Source: Odiellus spinosus
Lineage: Eukaryota; Arthropoda; Arachnida; Opiliones; Phalangiidae
Direction: 5' to 3'
Assembly: GCA_963920705.1 (NCBI GenBank)
Contig: OY987233.1
Span: forward strand, 2,091,001-2,155,000
Length of the DNA: 64,000 bases
The position numbers were made by a program, and so were the translations under genes. Shown here piece after piece: positions 33,999 to 43,700 of the stretch (the stretch's first letter is position 1; every line of letters begins with the position of its first letter). The notes under the pieces were generated by a model. The model searched no databases. It had not been told where the DNA came from and was given only the letters and a program-made list of their open reading frames with translations.

Positions 33999-34006
33999 GC
34001 ATTCAT
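31880..34006 (-). CDS. Non-LTR reverse transcriptase, 5'-truncated, 708-aa open frame
   Basis: The frame covers the RT domain from its start (GEDQITNELL about 84) through the LLFKGG, NGFRRGR, AFLDLKKAYDS and GLKQGCPLSPLLF blocks to the catalytic FADD at 319-322, then the thumb region and a C-terminal zinc motif CPLCG...HILLHC. Such enzymes copy element RNA at a nicked genomic site. The first ATG (34004-34006) is not part of the element: it lies in the flanking arm of copy B, as comparison with 37816-37826 shows. The natural protein therefore began farther upstream and has lost its endonuclease. The remaining frame has no stop or shift, so the insertion is fairly young. Confidence 0.85.
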   Translation of the reverse strand: MNALAIKDASGLNVLESPIEVQNRLEEFATMEEEALHARHTSLTSPQFRVVAPLLNLDSTLSEDITVHELNETIRRLPTGKAAGEDQITNELLRALGPAARFALCHLFNTVLTTNDIPESWSLTDIRLLFKGGTKDPQELDNYRPIALSQCLSKLYMSLLKHRLETYVESHAILGELQNGFRRGRRGADNLFVLTQLIESARIEGRELHVAFLDLKKAYDSVSRERLWSTLLDLGIPKNFVEHISALYSVTKYRFLFGNISTDYLVSRVGLKQGCPLSPLLFALFLEPLARSLLASGLGYRLRHPSNISLDFTIPGLFFADDIFCVSDCEASLQNLLDICGDFASDMGLLFSSSKCFVMYLGAPLAISDFTFSIQGSPIKRCSSGEYLGVTFNDSSTYMASHEQILRTRSRRYMGAVKHKGAHSYNQYTVTRTLWKSVAVPSLTYSNEVLCLSEQTTRCLDQAQFVVGKAGIGGNFMTSHAAIKGELAWSTFVEREASSKLLYLGRLKFMSRSCLAKQVYEYLRAMGHRTKWINRIWHLDCKFGKGHPRGDVESLREWSNVVRRAVRENSTAYWKAEVERHDSLSLYRAKDCPSVERFYSNGRASNLYFLARVGSLPTASRLSDIFGEDPACPLCGAPVEDIPHILLHCQALSQERNGLPASFMDSPHLPGLLGFVQVDYTIIDKVKDLLLRWSSLRLVTTINPNFNT

Positions 34007-34219
34007 GCAGTAGGCTTTTGCTAGCTTTACAGGGGCCGTGCAAAGACTATATAGCTTACTTGAATAGTCTTTGGTGTATAAGAAACTCGAAAAATAAATA
34101 GAGAAATCATACCAATTAGAAGATACTGGAGTAGTATCTTTAATTTTTATTTCATATTAAACAAAACACACTTGTATAAAACGGACAAATTATTCATTTA
34201 ACGCTAAGGTTTTCTACGT

Positions 34220-36457
34220 TTAACGTATGTCTGGTAGTTCAAGCTCAGTGGCATCTTCACACACTACACGCAATTTTGACTGGTACCAACTGCCTCGATC
34301 TTCATGGCGACGATAACCAAGATACCAGATTACGCTGCTAACGTGAACACAAGTACCTATCGTCAAACTACCACCTTTGCAATTGCAATACCAGCCTTTA
34401 ATGGCATTTGCACCTGTCCCGTTCGGTACATAACGAATTAGAGCTTGGTGAACAGCTGAGGTGGAAAATTGACCAGGCACGCGTATACGAATTAAGTCAT
34501 GTTCAACTTTGGACACTTCGACGCTGAAAGAGCCGGATTTCTCTATAGTCAACGCCACATAAGATTCAGCGCGTTTCGTTTTAAAGTCGCTCATTACCAC
34601 CTCACGTACATCACTTTCACGAAGTACAGGGAAGTCTTGAAATTCACTATCCTCAATTCGTTGCCATTTAGACGGTTTGCGAAGCAGATTATCGCGCTCG
34701 ACTACTTCCTTTAGAGGATTTTCTTTCGTAGAGACTGCCAGCATTTTTTCGACGGAGTCTTCCCAGGAACCTTTAAGATGTAACTCCGGGTGGTAGGCGT
34801 TCAACAGCGCAGCAGCAATTTGAAGAAGTTCCGGAACTAATGGTAACATATGCACAGGTATACGGTTTTGAAAAAAACGATACACCGTCTGCAAATGCCC
34901 ATTCCTAACTTCAACCGGCCACCTGAAGTACGTTACTTGTCGGGAACGATTAACTTCTTGCGTGTTTACTTGCTTCTCGGCTTTAGACAAGAACGAAGGC
35001 ATTTGTAAATCCACACCCAGTTCAGTCAGTACGCTGTTGGAGTCTCGAAAACCGCGGTCTGCCAGTACAACGTCACCAACTTGAAAGAAAGACTGGAGTT
35101 CTTCTCTCTTTAAAATGCGCGCGTCGTTATTGCGGCCATTAGCAAAGTAGGGTCCGATTATATCTATTATGTAACCCGTAGTTGTTACCATTAACATTGG
35201 CTAGAGGATATGCTGGCCTTTGTGCACACAGAAGGATTTGTGAAGAACGGTATAGTCCTTGGATCTTCCAACCTTGATATAGGTGCCATCTACAATGGTA
35301 ATAAGACAATTAGGCTTGTTGTTAGCAAAGAGTTTTACTGCTGCTCCAGATTGATGGTTTGTTATCAGATTGTCACGTGATAAGTGTTGCAGGCCAAAAT
35401 TATGTGGCACGAAATGCTCCGATAAAGCCATAATAACCGCTTTTACCGTGTTTGATACCGATCTTTCAGTTAAATGAAATAAAGTTGATAACACCTTATT
35501 GGAGATACCCAATCGTAATTTCACCAATAATACTGCTAGAGCTGTCTTCGACGAACAGCATCTGATGGTACGAATAATGTCCTCAATAGTCGAATGCAAC
35601 TCTAGGAACTCGTGCAGGGACAATGAAGCTAATACTTTACAGTCTTCATCACTTTGTATGAAGTTGTCAAAGCTCGGCGTCCGTAGGTCGTTAACACATT
35701 TCCTGAGGTCCTGTAATAGTTGCTCAATGTCCGTGGCAGTCATAATGGTTGATCTAGCGGAAACCTGAATTCCAGCAATTATTTCGGTGGGAAGCTCTCC
35801 GTTAACGAGATGCGTGGAGCACATTCGGTTCTCCCGATGAATAAATATGGCTCTTTCCACAAATATACTTGTTCTCACTTCGGCTTTTACCCTGGTTCGT
35901 GTACTAACACCGCAAATGAAGCAAGTCTTTGGCAGGGGCCGAACACAACTGTGCTTTATGGCAATAGTGTTTGATGACGTACGCTTTCGTGGTAATTGCG
36001 ACGTTGATGGCTGAGGTATTGGTGACGGTGATGGATTAGATACTGTGGACTTTGTTGGTTCAGGTACTGTGGACGTTGATGGCTCAGGTACTGTTGACGT
36101 TGATGGATTAGATACTTGCGTCATTTGTCTTCGTTTTTGTGGTGGAGACGATGACGTTTAAGAGCCATGATCACTACTGAAGGACGATTTGCTAGCATTT
36201 AAGAACGTTTGAAACTTTCGTGACAGACCCGAGCACTTTAAACAAATCTTCGTTGTTTTGCTATTAATTACAAGTGGTAATAACCCTTCACTAAAACGAA
36301 GAAAACGAGCTAAGCCAGCCTTTACGTGAGTGCCTATACCTCTACTTGTACTATTGGTAACTTTCCGATTGCACGCGTAACATGTATTTGGAGCCATCTC
36401 CAAATTCCAAGTGACTCTCACATTGATGTTATTGATAAGGAAAGTTCTTAAGATCAT
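34220..36457 (-). pseudogene. DDE/SWIM transposase (copy B), two in-frame stops
   Basis: One frame runs from ATG at 36457 (or 36397) to TAA at 34220, about 745 codons, broken only by TAA at 36158-36160 and TAG at 35201-35203. The order is: CxxC zinc-binding N-terminus (CYAC, CLKC), Ser/Thr/Pro-rich linker, second Cys motif (CFICG), helix-turn-helix-like segment, then a DDE core with IVDGTY (near 35290), LADRGF (35049-35066) and PVEVRNG (near 34905-34920), and a SWIM-like zinc motif (CNCKGG...CVH, 34345-34395). The TAG sits where both right-arm copies read AAG (Lys), so it is a recent point mutation. The TAA is shared by copy A. A protein cutting and joining element ends is inferred from the fold family. 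Confidence 0.8.
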
Positions 36458-36486
36458 GGTTCAAACCAGATATTACAATTTTTTTA

Positions 36487-37604
36487 ATGTTTATAAAAAC
36501 AGGTTTAATTATTTTTCGCCAACCTGGCTGGCAAAAAATATTAAAGACGTCTTTAATATATGTAGATGGCAGCTATATCAAGGTTGGAAGATCCAAGGAC
36601 TATACCGTTCTTCACAAATCCTTCTGTGTGCACAAAGGCCAGCATATCCTCAAGCCAATGTTAAGGGTAACAACTACGGGTTACATAATAGATATAATCG
36701 GACCCTACTTTGCTAATGGCCGCAATAACGACGCGCGCATTTTAAACCATTCTATCAAAAAGAGAGAAGAACTCCAGTCTTTCTTTCAAGTTGGTGACGT
36801 TGTACTGGCAGACCGCGGTTTTCGAGACTCCAACAGCGTACTGACTGAACTGGGTGTGGATTTACAAATGCCTTCGTTCTTGTCTAAAGGCGAGAAGCAA
36901 GTAAACACGCAAGAAGTTAATCGTTCCCGACAAGTAACGTACTTCAGGTGGCCGGTTGAAGTTAGGAATGGGCATTTGCAGACGGTGTATCGTTTTTTTC
37001 AAAACCGTATACCTGTGCATATGTTACCATTAGTTCCGGAACTTCTTCAAATTGCTGCTGCGCTGTTGAACGCCTACCACCCGGAGTTACATCTTAAAGG
37101 CTCCTGGGAAGACTCCGTCGAAAAAATGCTGGCAGTCTCTACGAAAGAAAATCCTCAATGGCAACGAATTGAGGATAGTGAATTTCAAGACTTCCCTGTA
37201 CTTCGTGAAAGTGATGTACGTGAGGTGGTAATGAGCGACTTTAAAACGACACGCGCTGAATCTTATGTGGCGTTGACTATAGAGAAATCCGGCTCTTTCA
37301 GCGTCGAAGTGTCCAAAGTTGAACATGACTTAATTCGTATACGCGTGCCTGGTCAATTTTCCACCTAGCTGTTCACCAAGCTCTATTTCGTTATGTACCG
37401 AACGGGACAGGTGCAAATGCCATTAAAGGCTGGTATTGCAATTGCAAAGGTGGTAGTTTGACGATAGGTACTTGTGTTCACGTTAGCAGCGTAATCTAGT
37501 ATCTTGGTTATCGTCGCCATGAAGATCGAGGCAGTTGGTACCAGTCAAAATTGCGTGTAGTGTGTGAAGATGCCACTGAGCTTGAACTACCAGACATACG
37601 TTAA
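36487..37604 (+). pseudogene. DDE/SWIM transposase catalytic half, right arm (copy B)
   Basis: Same structure as 1128-2245: 28 unrelated residues, then VDGSYIKVG onward; a 45-bp in-frame deletion near 37155 and a one-base deletion near 37366 that ends the frame at 37368. Downstream homology in the shifted frame has an extra TAG near 37498, where copy A reads TGG (Trp). This arm is dead as a gene but keeps the Lys codon that the left arm has lost. Confidence 0.75.
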
Positions 37605-38522
37605 ACGTAGAAAACCTTAGCGTTAAATGAATAATTTGTCTGTTTTATACAAGTGTGTTTTGTTTAATATGAAATAAAAATTAAAGATACTACTCCAGTA
37701 TCTTCTAATTGGTATGATTTCTCTATTTATTTTTCGAGTTTCTTATACACCAAAGACTATTCAAGTAAGCTATATAGTCTTTGCACGGCCCCTGTAAAGG
37801 TAGCAAAAGCCTACTGCATGAATGCTTGACAAGTGGAACACTTCTACAGGCGTTTTCGAGGATTTCGAGGCATAGTAGACCAAAAATATACGAATTTCAT
37901 TTTGCCGCCAGCACTATACCCGTGGCAGTTACAAAATAATTCTTTCCTAATATTTTCCTAACATAATTATGAATCTAAAATAATAACCGTTCAAGATTTT
38001 CGTGTGGGGGAAGGCTTTCATATCCGGCACGGAAGTCATAGATTCTTCCTATTCTTTACATTATGGAAGAAACCTTCCATTCGTTGTAATTCCCAAAATT
38101 TACAGTTGTGAGCTCGAATTTTAGCTTTAAATTATCCCCCAACTACCCTATTTTAATAATATAATACGAATTTATCATAAAAGAGACGAAAATTTTTAAC
38201 ATTACGTGGACCCAGACTCTTATGGGGAGTTGCTGTTGTTCTTTACAAAATTAAATTAGGTAAGGTTAAAAAGGATAGGTAAGGTAGGTTAGGCTAGGGT
38301 AGGTTTGGTTATTTAATCTGTCTTTCGAGATTATGATTTTCGACATTATGTACCAAACTCTTTTAAACAGAGATTTAAAATTAACTTAATTATTAAAAAT
38401 GAAAGATTTTGTCTTATGTTTAAGATATTGGATGCAAGTATGCGAATATTTCGTGGATGTCTCTGGTAGAGAAATTATTTGGGAAACTGCGCTTGGGGAA
38501 ACTGTGCTATTGGCTATAAACC

Positions 38523-39235
38523 ACAATCACACCTAACCAAACGTAAGGTATCCTAACGTAACCTCACTTAACCAAACATAAACAAACGTAAAGTAACCTC
38601 ACTTAAATCAACATAACCAAACGTAAATTAATCTATTCTAGCCAAACGTAAATTAATCTATTCTAGCCAAATGTAAATTAATCTATTCTAACCAAACGTT
38701 AATTAATCTATTCTAACCAAACGTAATAAATTAATCTATTCTAACCAAAAGTAAATTAATCTATTCTAACCAAACGAAAAGAAAACTTACCTAAACGAAC
38801 CTAACCCAATCAAACCTAATGTAAATTAAACAAACGTTAGCTGACCCATCCTAAATTAACCAAACGTTAAATGACCTGACCTAACCCAACCTAAGTAAAT
38901 GAATATTTAACGTAGCTAACGTAACCAAATCTAACCTAACACAGCCTAACCAAACGTATTGCTTACTAATGTAAGCTAACATAACCCAACCTAACCGAAA
39001 GTAAAGTAACCTAACGTAACCCAACGCAATAAACCTCTGTTAGCACAATGTAAACACAAGTATACTCATGTAACCCAACCAAACCAAACGCAAAGTAACC
39101 TACGTTACCCATTCTAACCCAACCCAACCTAAACAAACGTAAAGTAACACAACGCAACCAAACCTAAGGTAACCCAACTTAACACTTCCAAACTTACCCC
39201 AACCCAACCTAATAACTAGCCCACTGGTTCGAAAC
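38523..39235. repeat. TAACC-rich region with 25-bp tandem array
   Basis: About 700 bp dominated by variants of CTAACC, CCAAACGTAA and AACCTAACCC. Between 38621 and 38776 the unit TTAATCTATTCTAACCAAACG(TAAA) repeats six times at about 25-bp spacing. The composition recalls the insect telomere word CCTAA, but the words are too irregular for a telomere array. A poly(A) run follows near 39267. Confidence 0.65.
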
Positions 39236-41250
39236 CCATTGGACAGAAATCCAATTCGACCGAAGTAAAAAAAAAAAAAAAAAAAAGCTATCCCATTGAG
39301 CAGAAATTTAATTTCCATTGGACCGAATTAATAAAAAAGAGTTTCCCGATAAATAGAAATGAAATATTATTCTATGGAAATGTTCCCATTCAACAAAAAA
39401 AGGTTCCATTCTAGAGAATAATTCCCTTTAAACAGAATCCCTTTTGTTCGAAATATACGCTTTATTTCCAAGCTTAAATCAAGCTCGAGAGCCTTAAAAT
39501 AGAAAGAGCGTTGGTTGCATAGTGCTTTTATTTTAGTATTTCCATATAAACCTTTACACGCTAATGTCTCTAATCAACATTAGGAACAAGAGCTCGGCAT
39601 AACTAGATAACCTACCCTACCCTAATAACCTCTCCAGAAAAAGCGTTATAAGCCGGTTTAAGCAAATGTAACCGAGGTTTATTAAACTGAAAAAGCCCTG
39701 TAAATCTCGGTTAAGGCTGCTTTTACGCCGAAAGTTACCGATTTAAAACACTAGACGGTGTTCTACATCTAATAGGGGGTTCCCCTTTTTTGTTGGGATA
39801 TCGAGAAGAAGAAAACACCTGACGGTCGGAACGCACGCCACACAAATTTGTATTATCTATTGAAAAGAAAGGGTCAGAGTTCCCCTTTCTAAGCGGGAGA
39901 AAATATTTTCTCCGTTTTTGAAACACCGTCTACCTCTGGCGGTTTTCATTCGGAACTAGGACTCTGGGTTAACTCAATGGAGAAATTAGAAGGGTGTATT
40001 TCTTCTTACGGTTATTTAAAAATAATAAAGCTTAATTTTCTATTAACATCTAAAAAAGGTATGATTTGAGATTATTTTTACGATGATACGGTATTTAGAA
40101 ATGAAATTACAGGCCGATAACTTGAACTTCAATTTTTCACAAAAGTTCAATTTTGACTTTAAACCTAAACATCTTTTAAAATAATTAAGATAAAATAATC
40201 AAAAGAACTAAAATCATACGTACAAATGTTTTGAACAAAATGACACATTTCGCAGCCCAATCGGTTTGCTAGTTCTACAAAACGGTAGGATGAAAGGGAG
40301 TCATGTAAGGCCAAATCTTTATTGACTTTGGATACTTATAACTAATGATCCCGATACGTCATAAGAAAAATATAGCACCTGTAGAATAATTTGTATTATA
40401 ATTAATTTTGTTTTATTAATTTTTAAATTAAGTGTTGTAAAAATAATTTGGGCCCAGAAAACTTGTAAATAATAATTTTAATTCTTGAAATTCTTTCATG
40501 ATTAATGTCCTGTATATAACCAATATTTCTTCATGTTCTTAATATGTTTATAATTTTGTCATTTATGTTGTAGATATCCTCTTTTTAAAAACTTTTCATT
40601 GTGTATATCATTGTAAAAATATTTGCTAAATTTCATCATTTTTGGAAGAAAAACCCAAAACCCCTGCTGTGGGGAATCGAGCGGGAAAAAGAGAGCTTCT
40701 CATTGGAGGGCAAAAATAAAATAAAATAAAGAAAAACAGGTGCTCGTACTTGCCTCGTGGCAAAATAGAAAGGAAACTTTTTTTGGTTAACAATAATTTT
40801 GGAATTCGAGCGAGCAGGCCACTGGGTCATAATAATGGAGCGTAGGGACATTGGTCCAAAAGCTAGAAAAATTATGTAAAAGTTAGATTTAAAATTTGAG
40901 CGAAGATTTGAGTGAGCGAGTTAAAAAATAAATAAAGTCATAAGTGCCCGTCATGGATGTTAAGAAAATTAATTAAGTGTTCAATTTATTTCACGCGATC
41001 ACGGAATCTTAAAATTGCGCTAAGATCTAAATGTTTCAGTTCGTTAGGATCTTAATTAAAAATCGAGCTCTCCCAAACAAAAAATAAACTACAGCACCAA
41101 TACATTAAGCATACATTTTTCTATAATATTTGCAAGCCGGTATTTCTAACTGTAATAAACTGTATAAAAAGTTGATATAACCAAAGAAGGAAGAAGAGCC
41201 TTAAAGCTGATTAAACCGGCTAATTAAATAAGTAAATAGGCTTTTTTAAA
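39236..41250. other. AT-rich intergenic, no gene seen
   Basis: Contains CCATTGGACxxAA phrases near 39235-39330, a relative of the 30852 MITE at about 39630-39735 (GCCGGTTTAAGC...AACCGAGGTTTATT...TCGGTTAAGGC), and nothing coding that I can support. Confidence 0.5.
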
Positions 41251-41335
41251 GGTATTTTTATCGGTAGCTGAAAATTACTTTCACTGGGTTCTTCTACTAA
41301 GGTAGCCCTTTTCAGCCGTTTAATTTTGACTATTA

Positions 41336-43442
41336 GTCCAGGAAAATTAAATTAAAAATGGGTTGTTCTGGGAACTAATTTGGGACAAAGGTTTCTCAAC
41401 GGAAATGTGTTCAGGGACATGCCCTTAGGTACCACAAGAAAGTTTGCCAAAATTTGTGAAGCGGAACATGTCAAAAAATGGCCGCCATTTTGTCAAATTT
41501 TAGTTTTTTGAGAATATAGGCGAAATGAAACAAGATAGAGCATTAGGTGATTGAACCATATGTATAGAAGGCCCGGTTTCCTATCGAATGATATACTTCT
41601 GTCAATGGTTTTGTTGGCGCCACCTACCGGGTATAGATGCAACACTCATGACAGTTCTGCATTTAACCGTAATTTTGCTTTAAAAATCAGTTCACTCAGT
41701 TTTTAGCTCCCAAATAATATTCTACACTTAGCATTGCTAAGCATTCGAATTAAATTTAGGTAAAACAAATTGTGCTGAGTATGGAAATAATAGGCCTAAT
41801 GATGTCAGCCTTCTATTTTTTCGTTAAACGTCAAAATGGCTCCTACAATCGAAATTCATGCAAATGTAGGAAGTTAAAGGTTTGAAGAATGGTAAAAAGG
41901 TAAGGCTCATTTCGAAGTGATATTATTGCCAACATTAACAATAGCCTACTAGGGGGCGTTCATGCTCAAAATATTTTATTTTGCAAAAAATAATTTTTTA
42001 TACGCCGAGAGGAGGCGACACTTGTTGACGGGACAGGCTTTAACAAAGAAAAACGCATACGCAGTAAAGATGGCTTCTCATCTACTAAATGAAACTTTTA
42101 TTATTGTCCCACTTTAATTTAAAGAATGGTAGTGTGTCATCAAATATATATTGTTTTGAGTTTCGGCAGCCCATATAATATGAACTAAAGGTTAATAATA
42201 ACCCAAAAAGGTAGATTGAAGTAGAGCGGTAACGAATTTTCACAATGGATGTCTGATTGATTTGCGATGCGCCTTTAGAGGATAGCAGCGTTTCCAACTT
42301 GAAGACAAAAGGAATCGCTGGAATAATTCGAGCCAGTAAGGAACGTTTAGACAAGCATGAAAAGCTAAATAATCTCCAAAGTTTAACGGTTCATAAAGCT
42401 TGTCAATTAAAATATATTAATCAAAAAGGAATAGCGAGGTATTTAAAAACAAGTGACTCTATAGCTTCCAGTAGTAATTCCGGCTGCGTACCTACTGAAA
42501 TCAGAGTAACCACGCCAACGTTTAAGTTTAAGAGCGACTGTATCTTTTGTGGAGAAATATGTGATACTGTAAATTTCATGTACAACCGATTTGTTTCTAA
42601 ACAGCTCAAGAGCGCTTTTGAACTAGCGACGCTGCCGCCAACTTCAGAAGCAGCTAAACATCATATAAGCCGAGTTTATTATCAAACGCAAGAATGGATC
42701 GGCAATAAATTAAATCCGGTGCATTGGAGGTGGAAGAAAACTGGTGAGATGTTAGAATCAATTCAGTGTGATATCCCTGCAGCCCCTCAATGAATTCTCA
42801 ACTTGATATTTTGCGGGTGCAAAGAGAGTAATTGCACAAAGTCGTGTTCCTTTGAACTGCTCGGCTATGTGCGGTAATTGCAACGGAATTTCTTGTCAAA
42901 ATGTATTTAAAGATGTGTTAAATGAGATACATTCATTCGAAATAGATAGAGATTAAAAATCTAGGAACATTCTAGTGATAGTACAACCACTATTAAAAAA
43001 TATAAAAAATACTCATAAAATTTTATTTCAAGTTAGATATAGTTAGAAGGGGAGGGTTTCAAAATTATGGAAAAAATCTTTGTTAAAGGGGTTGTGGCCT
43101 GCAACCGTTGAAACAAAATATTATATTATTTGCCAGTCATGAGTGTTGCATCTATACCCGGTAGGTGGCGCCAACAAAACCATTGACAGAAGTACATCAT
43201 TCGATAGGAAACCGGGCCCTCTATACATATGGTTCAATGACCTAATGCTCTATCTTGTGTCATTTCGCCTATATTCTCAAAAAACTAAAATTTGACAAAA
43301 TGGCGGCCATTTTTTGACATGTTTCGCTTCACAAATTTTGACAAACTTTCTTGTGGTACCTAAGGGCATGTCCCTGAACACATTTCCGTTGAGAAACCTT
43401 TGTCCCAAATTAGTTCCCAGAAAAATTCTAAATTTCTTGGAC
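41336..43442. mobile_element. X1: long-TIR element carrying a damaged PIN-CXC-family gene
   Basis: 2107 bp, with inverted arms of about 310 bp (41336-41655 and about 43136-43442) beginning GTCCAGGAAA and GTCCAAGAAA. TA lies directly outside both ends, and the uninterrupted H copy near 56265 confirms a precise insertion. The only coding sequence is the fragment at 42257-42956. Same terminal motif and flank as X2. Confidence 0.8.
42257..42956 (+). pseudogene. PIN-CXC family protein, internally deleted remnant (X1)
   Basis: The frame 42257-42793 has an N-terminal module (KGIAGIIRASKER, VHKACQLKY, CIFCGE) and then runs directly into LPPTSEAAKHHISRVYYQTQ, which is homologous to the segment after the PIN domain in X2 (LPPTSDGARLHSLRVYLQ). 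The PIN domain that should lie between is absent. After an in-frame TGA (42791-42793) the cysteine-rich tail follows (CGCKESNCTKSC), then shifts frame near 42855 (NCSAMCGNCNG...C) to a stop at 42954-42956. It is a dead, internally deleted copy that shows what the N-terminus of the family looks like. Confidence 0.65.
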
Positions 43443-43700
43443 TATATTATATTATATCATGAGTATCCCATTAAATTCACCCTAATTCACCGTAATTAAA
43501 AAGTAGGCAAGATTTTCTTATCATTTGATTTTTTTTACTTGATTAAAAGCGAGATTTACAAATTCGGTACTCATAGATGGACTGCACCATTATGGGCACT
43601 GTTTACGTTAGCGGTTAGAATTGTGGTGAACCTTCTCGCTTGCGCGATGGGGTCGTCTTCGATTGTTTTGGCAATCACTTCTCATCGCTTCAGTTCCATT
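43443..43700. other. H flank and P-element target site
   Basis: Right part of repeat H, ending in the octamer GTTCCATT (43693-43700) that is repeated after the P-like element at 48094-48101. Confidence 0.7.

Larger units (their letters stand above)
31219..38244. mobile_element. DDE/SWIM DNA transposon, copy B, with about 1.7-kb inverted arms
   Basis: Without the non-LTR insertion it is about 4.6 kb. The left arm (31219 to about 35290) and right arm (about 36555-38244) are inverted copies of about 1.7 kb, ending in AAAGAACAACAGCAACTCCC. The transposase gene runs leftward from the unique centre into the left arm, so its catalytic half lies inside the arm and is duplicated, inverted and damaged, in the right arm. 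The empty site can be read from the R2 copy near 49150-49310. A DDE_4-type core plus SWIM motif suggests a Harbinger- or ISL2EU-like superfamily, not proven. Confidence 0.8.
31050..38522. mobile_element. GCGCAGTT-rich non-autonomous element R2, interrupted by DDE/SWIM copy B
   Basis: The left end GGTATGTAGCCATAAGCGCAG and the right end (inverse of GGTTTATAGCCAATAGCACAG) match the two ends of a complete-looking copy at 48763-49519. The outside octamers ACCATCAC (31042-31049) and ACAATCAC (38523-38530) differ at one base, suggesting an 8-bp target duplication. The interior resembles the 48763-49519 copy on both sides of the DDE/SWIM insertion, which therefore landed in R2. No ORF of its own. 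Confidence 0.65.
41251..43692. repeat. Dispersed repeat H, split by X1 insertion
   Basis: The flanks 41251-41335 and 43443-43692 together match, in inverse orientation, the continuous sequence at about 56005-56352, including CTGGGTTCTTCTACTA, AAAGCGAGATTTACA, TTCGGTACTCA and CTCGCTTGCGCGATGG. The 56-kb copy serves as the empty site for X1. Confidence 0.75.

Noticed and set aside
38523-39235. Telomere or subtelomere
   Set aside because: CCTAA-like words are irregular, mixed with CCAAACGTAA, and lie internal to mobile elements.
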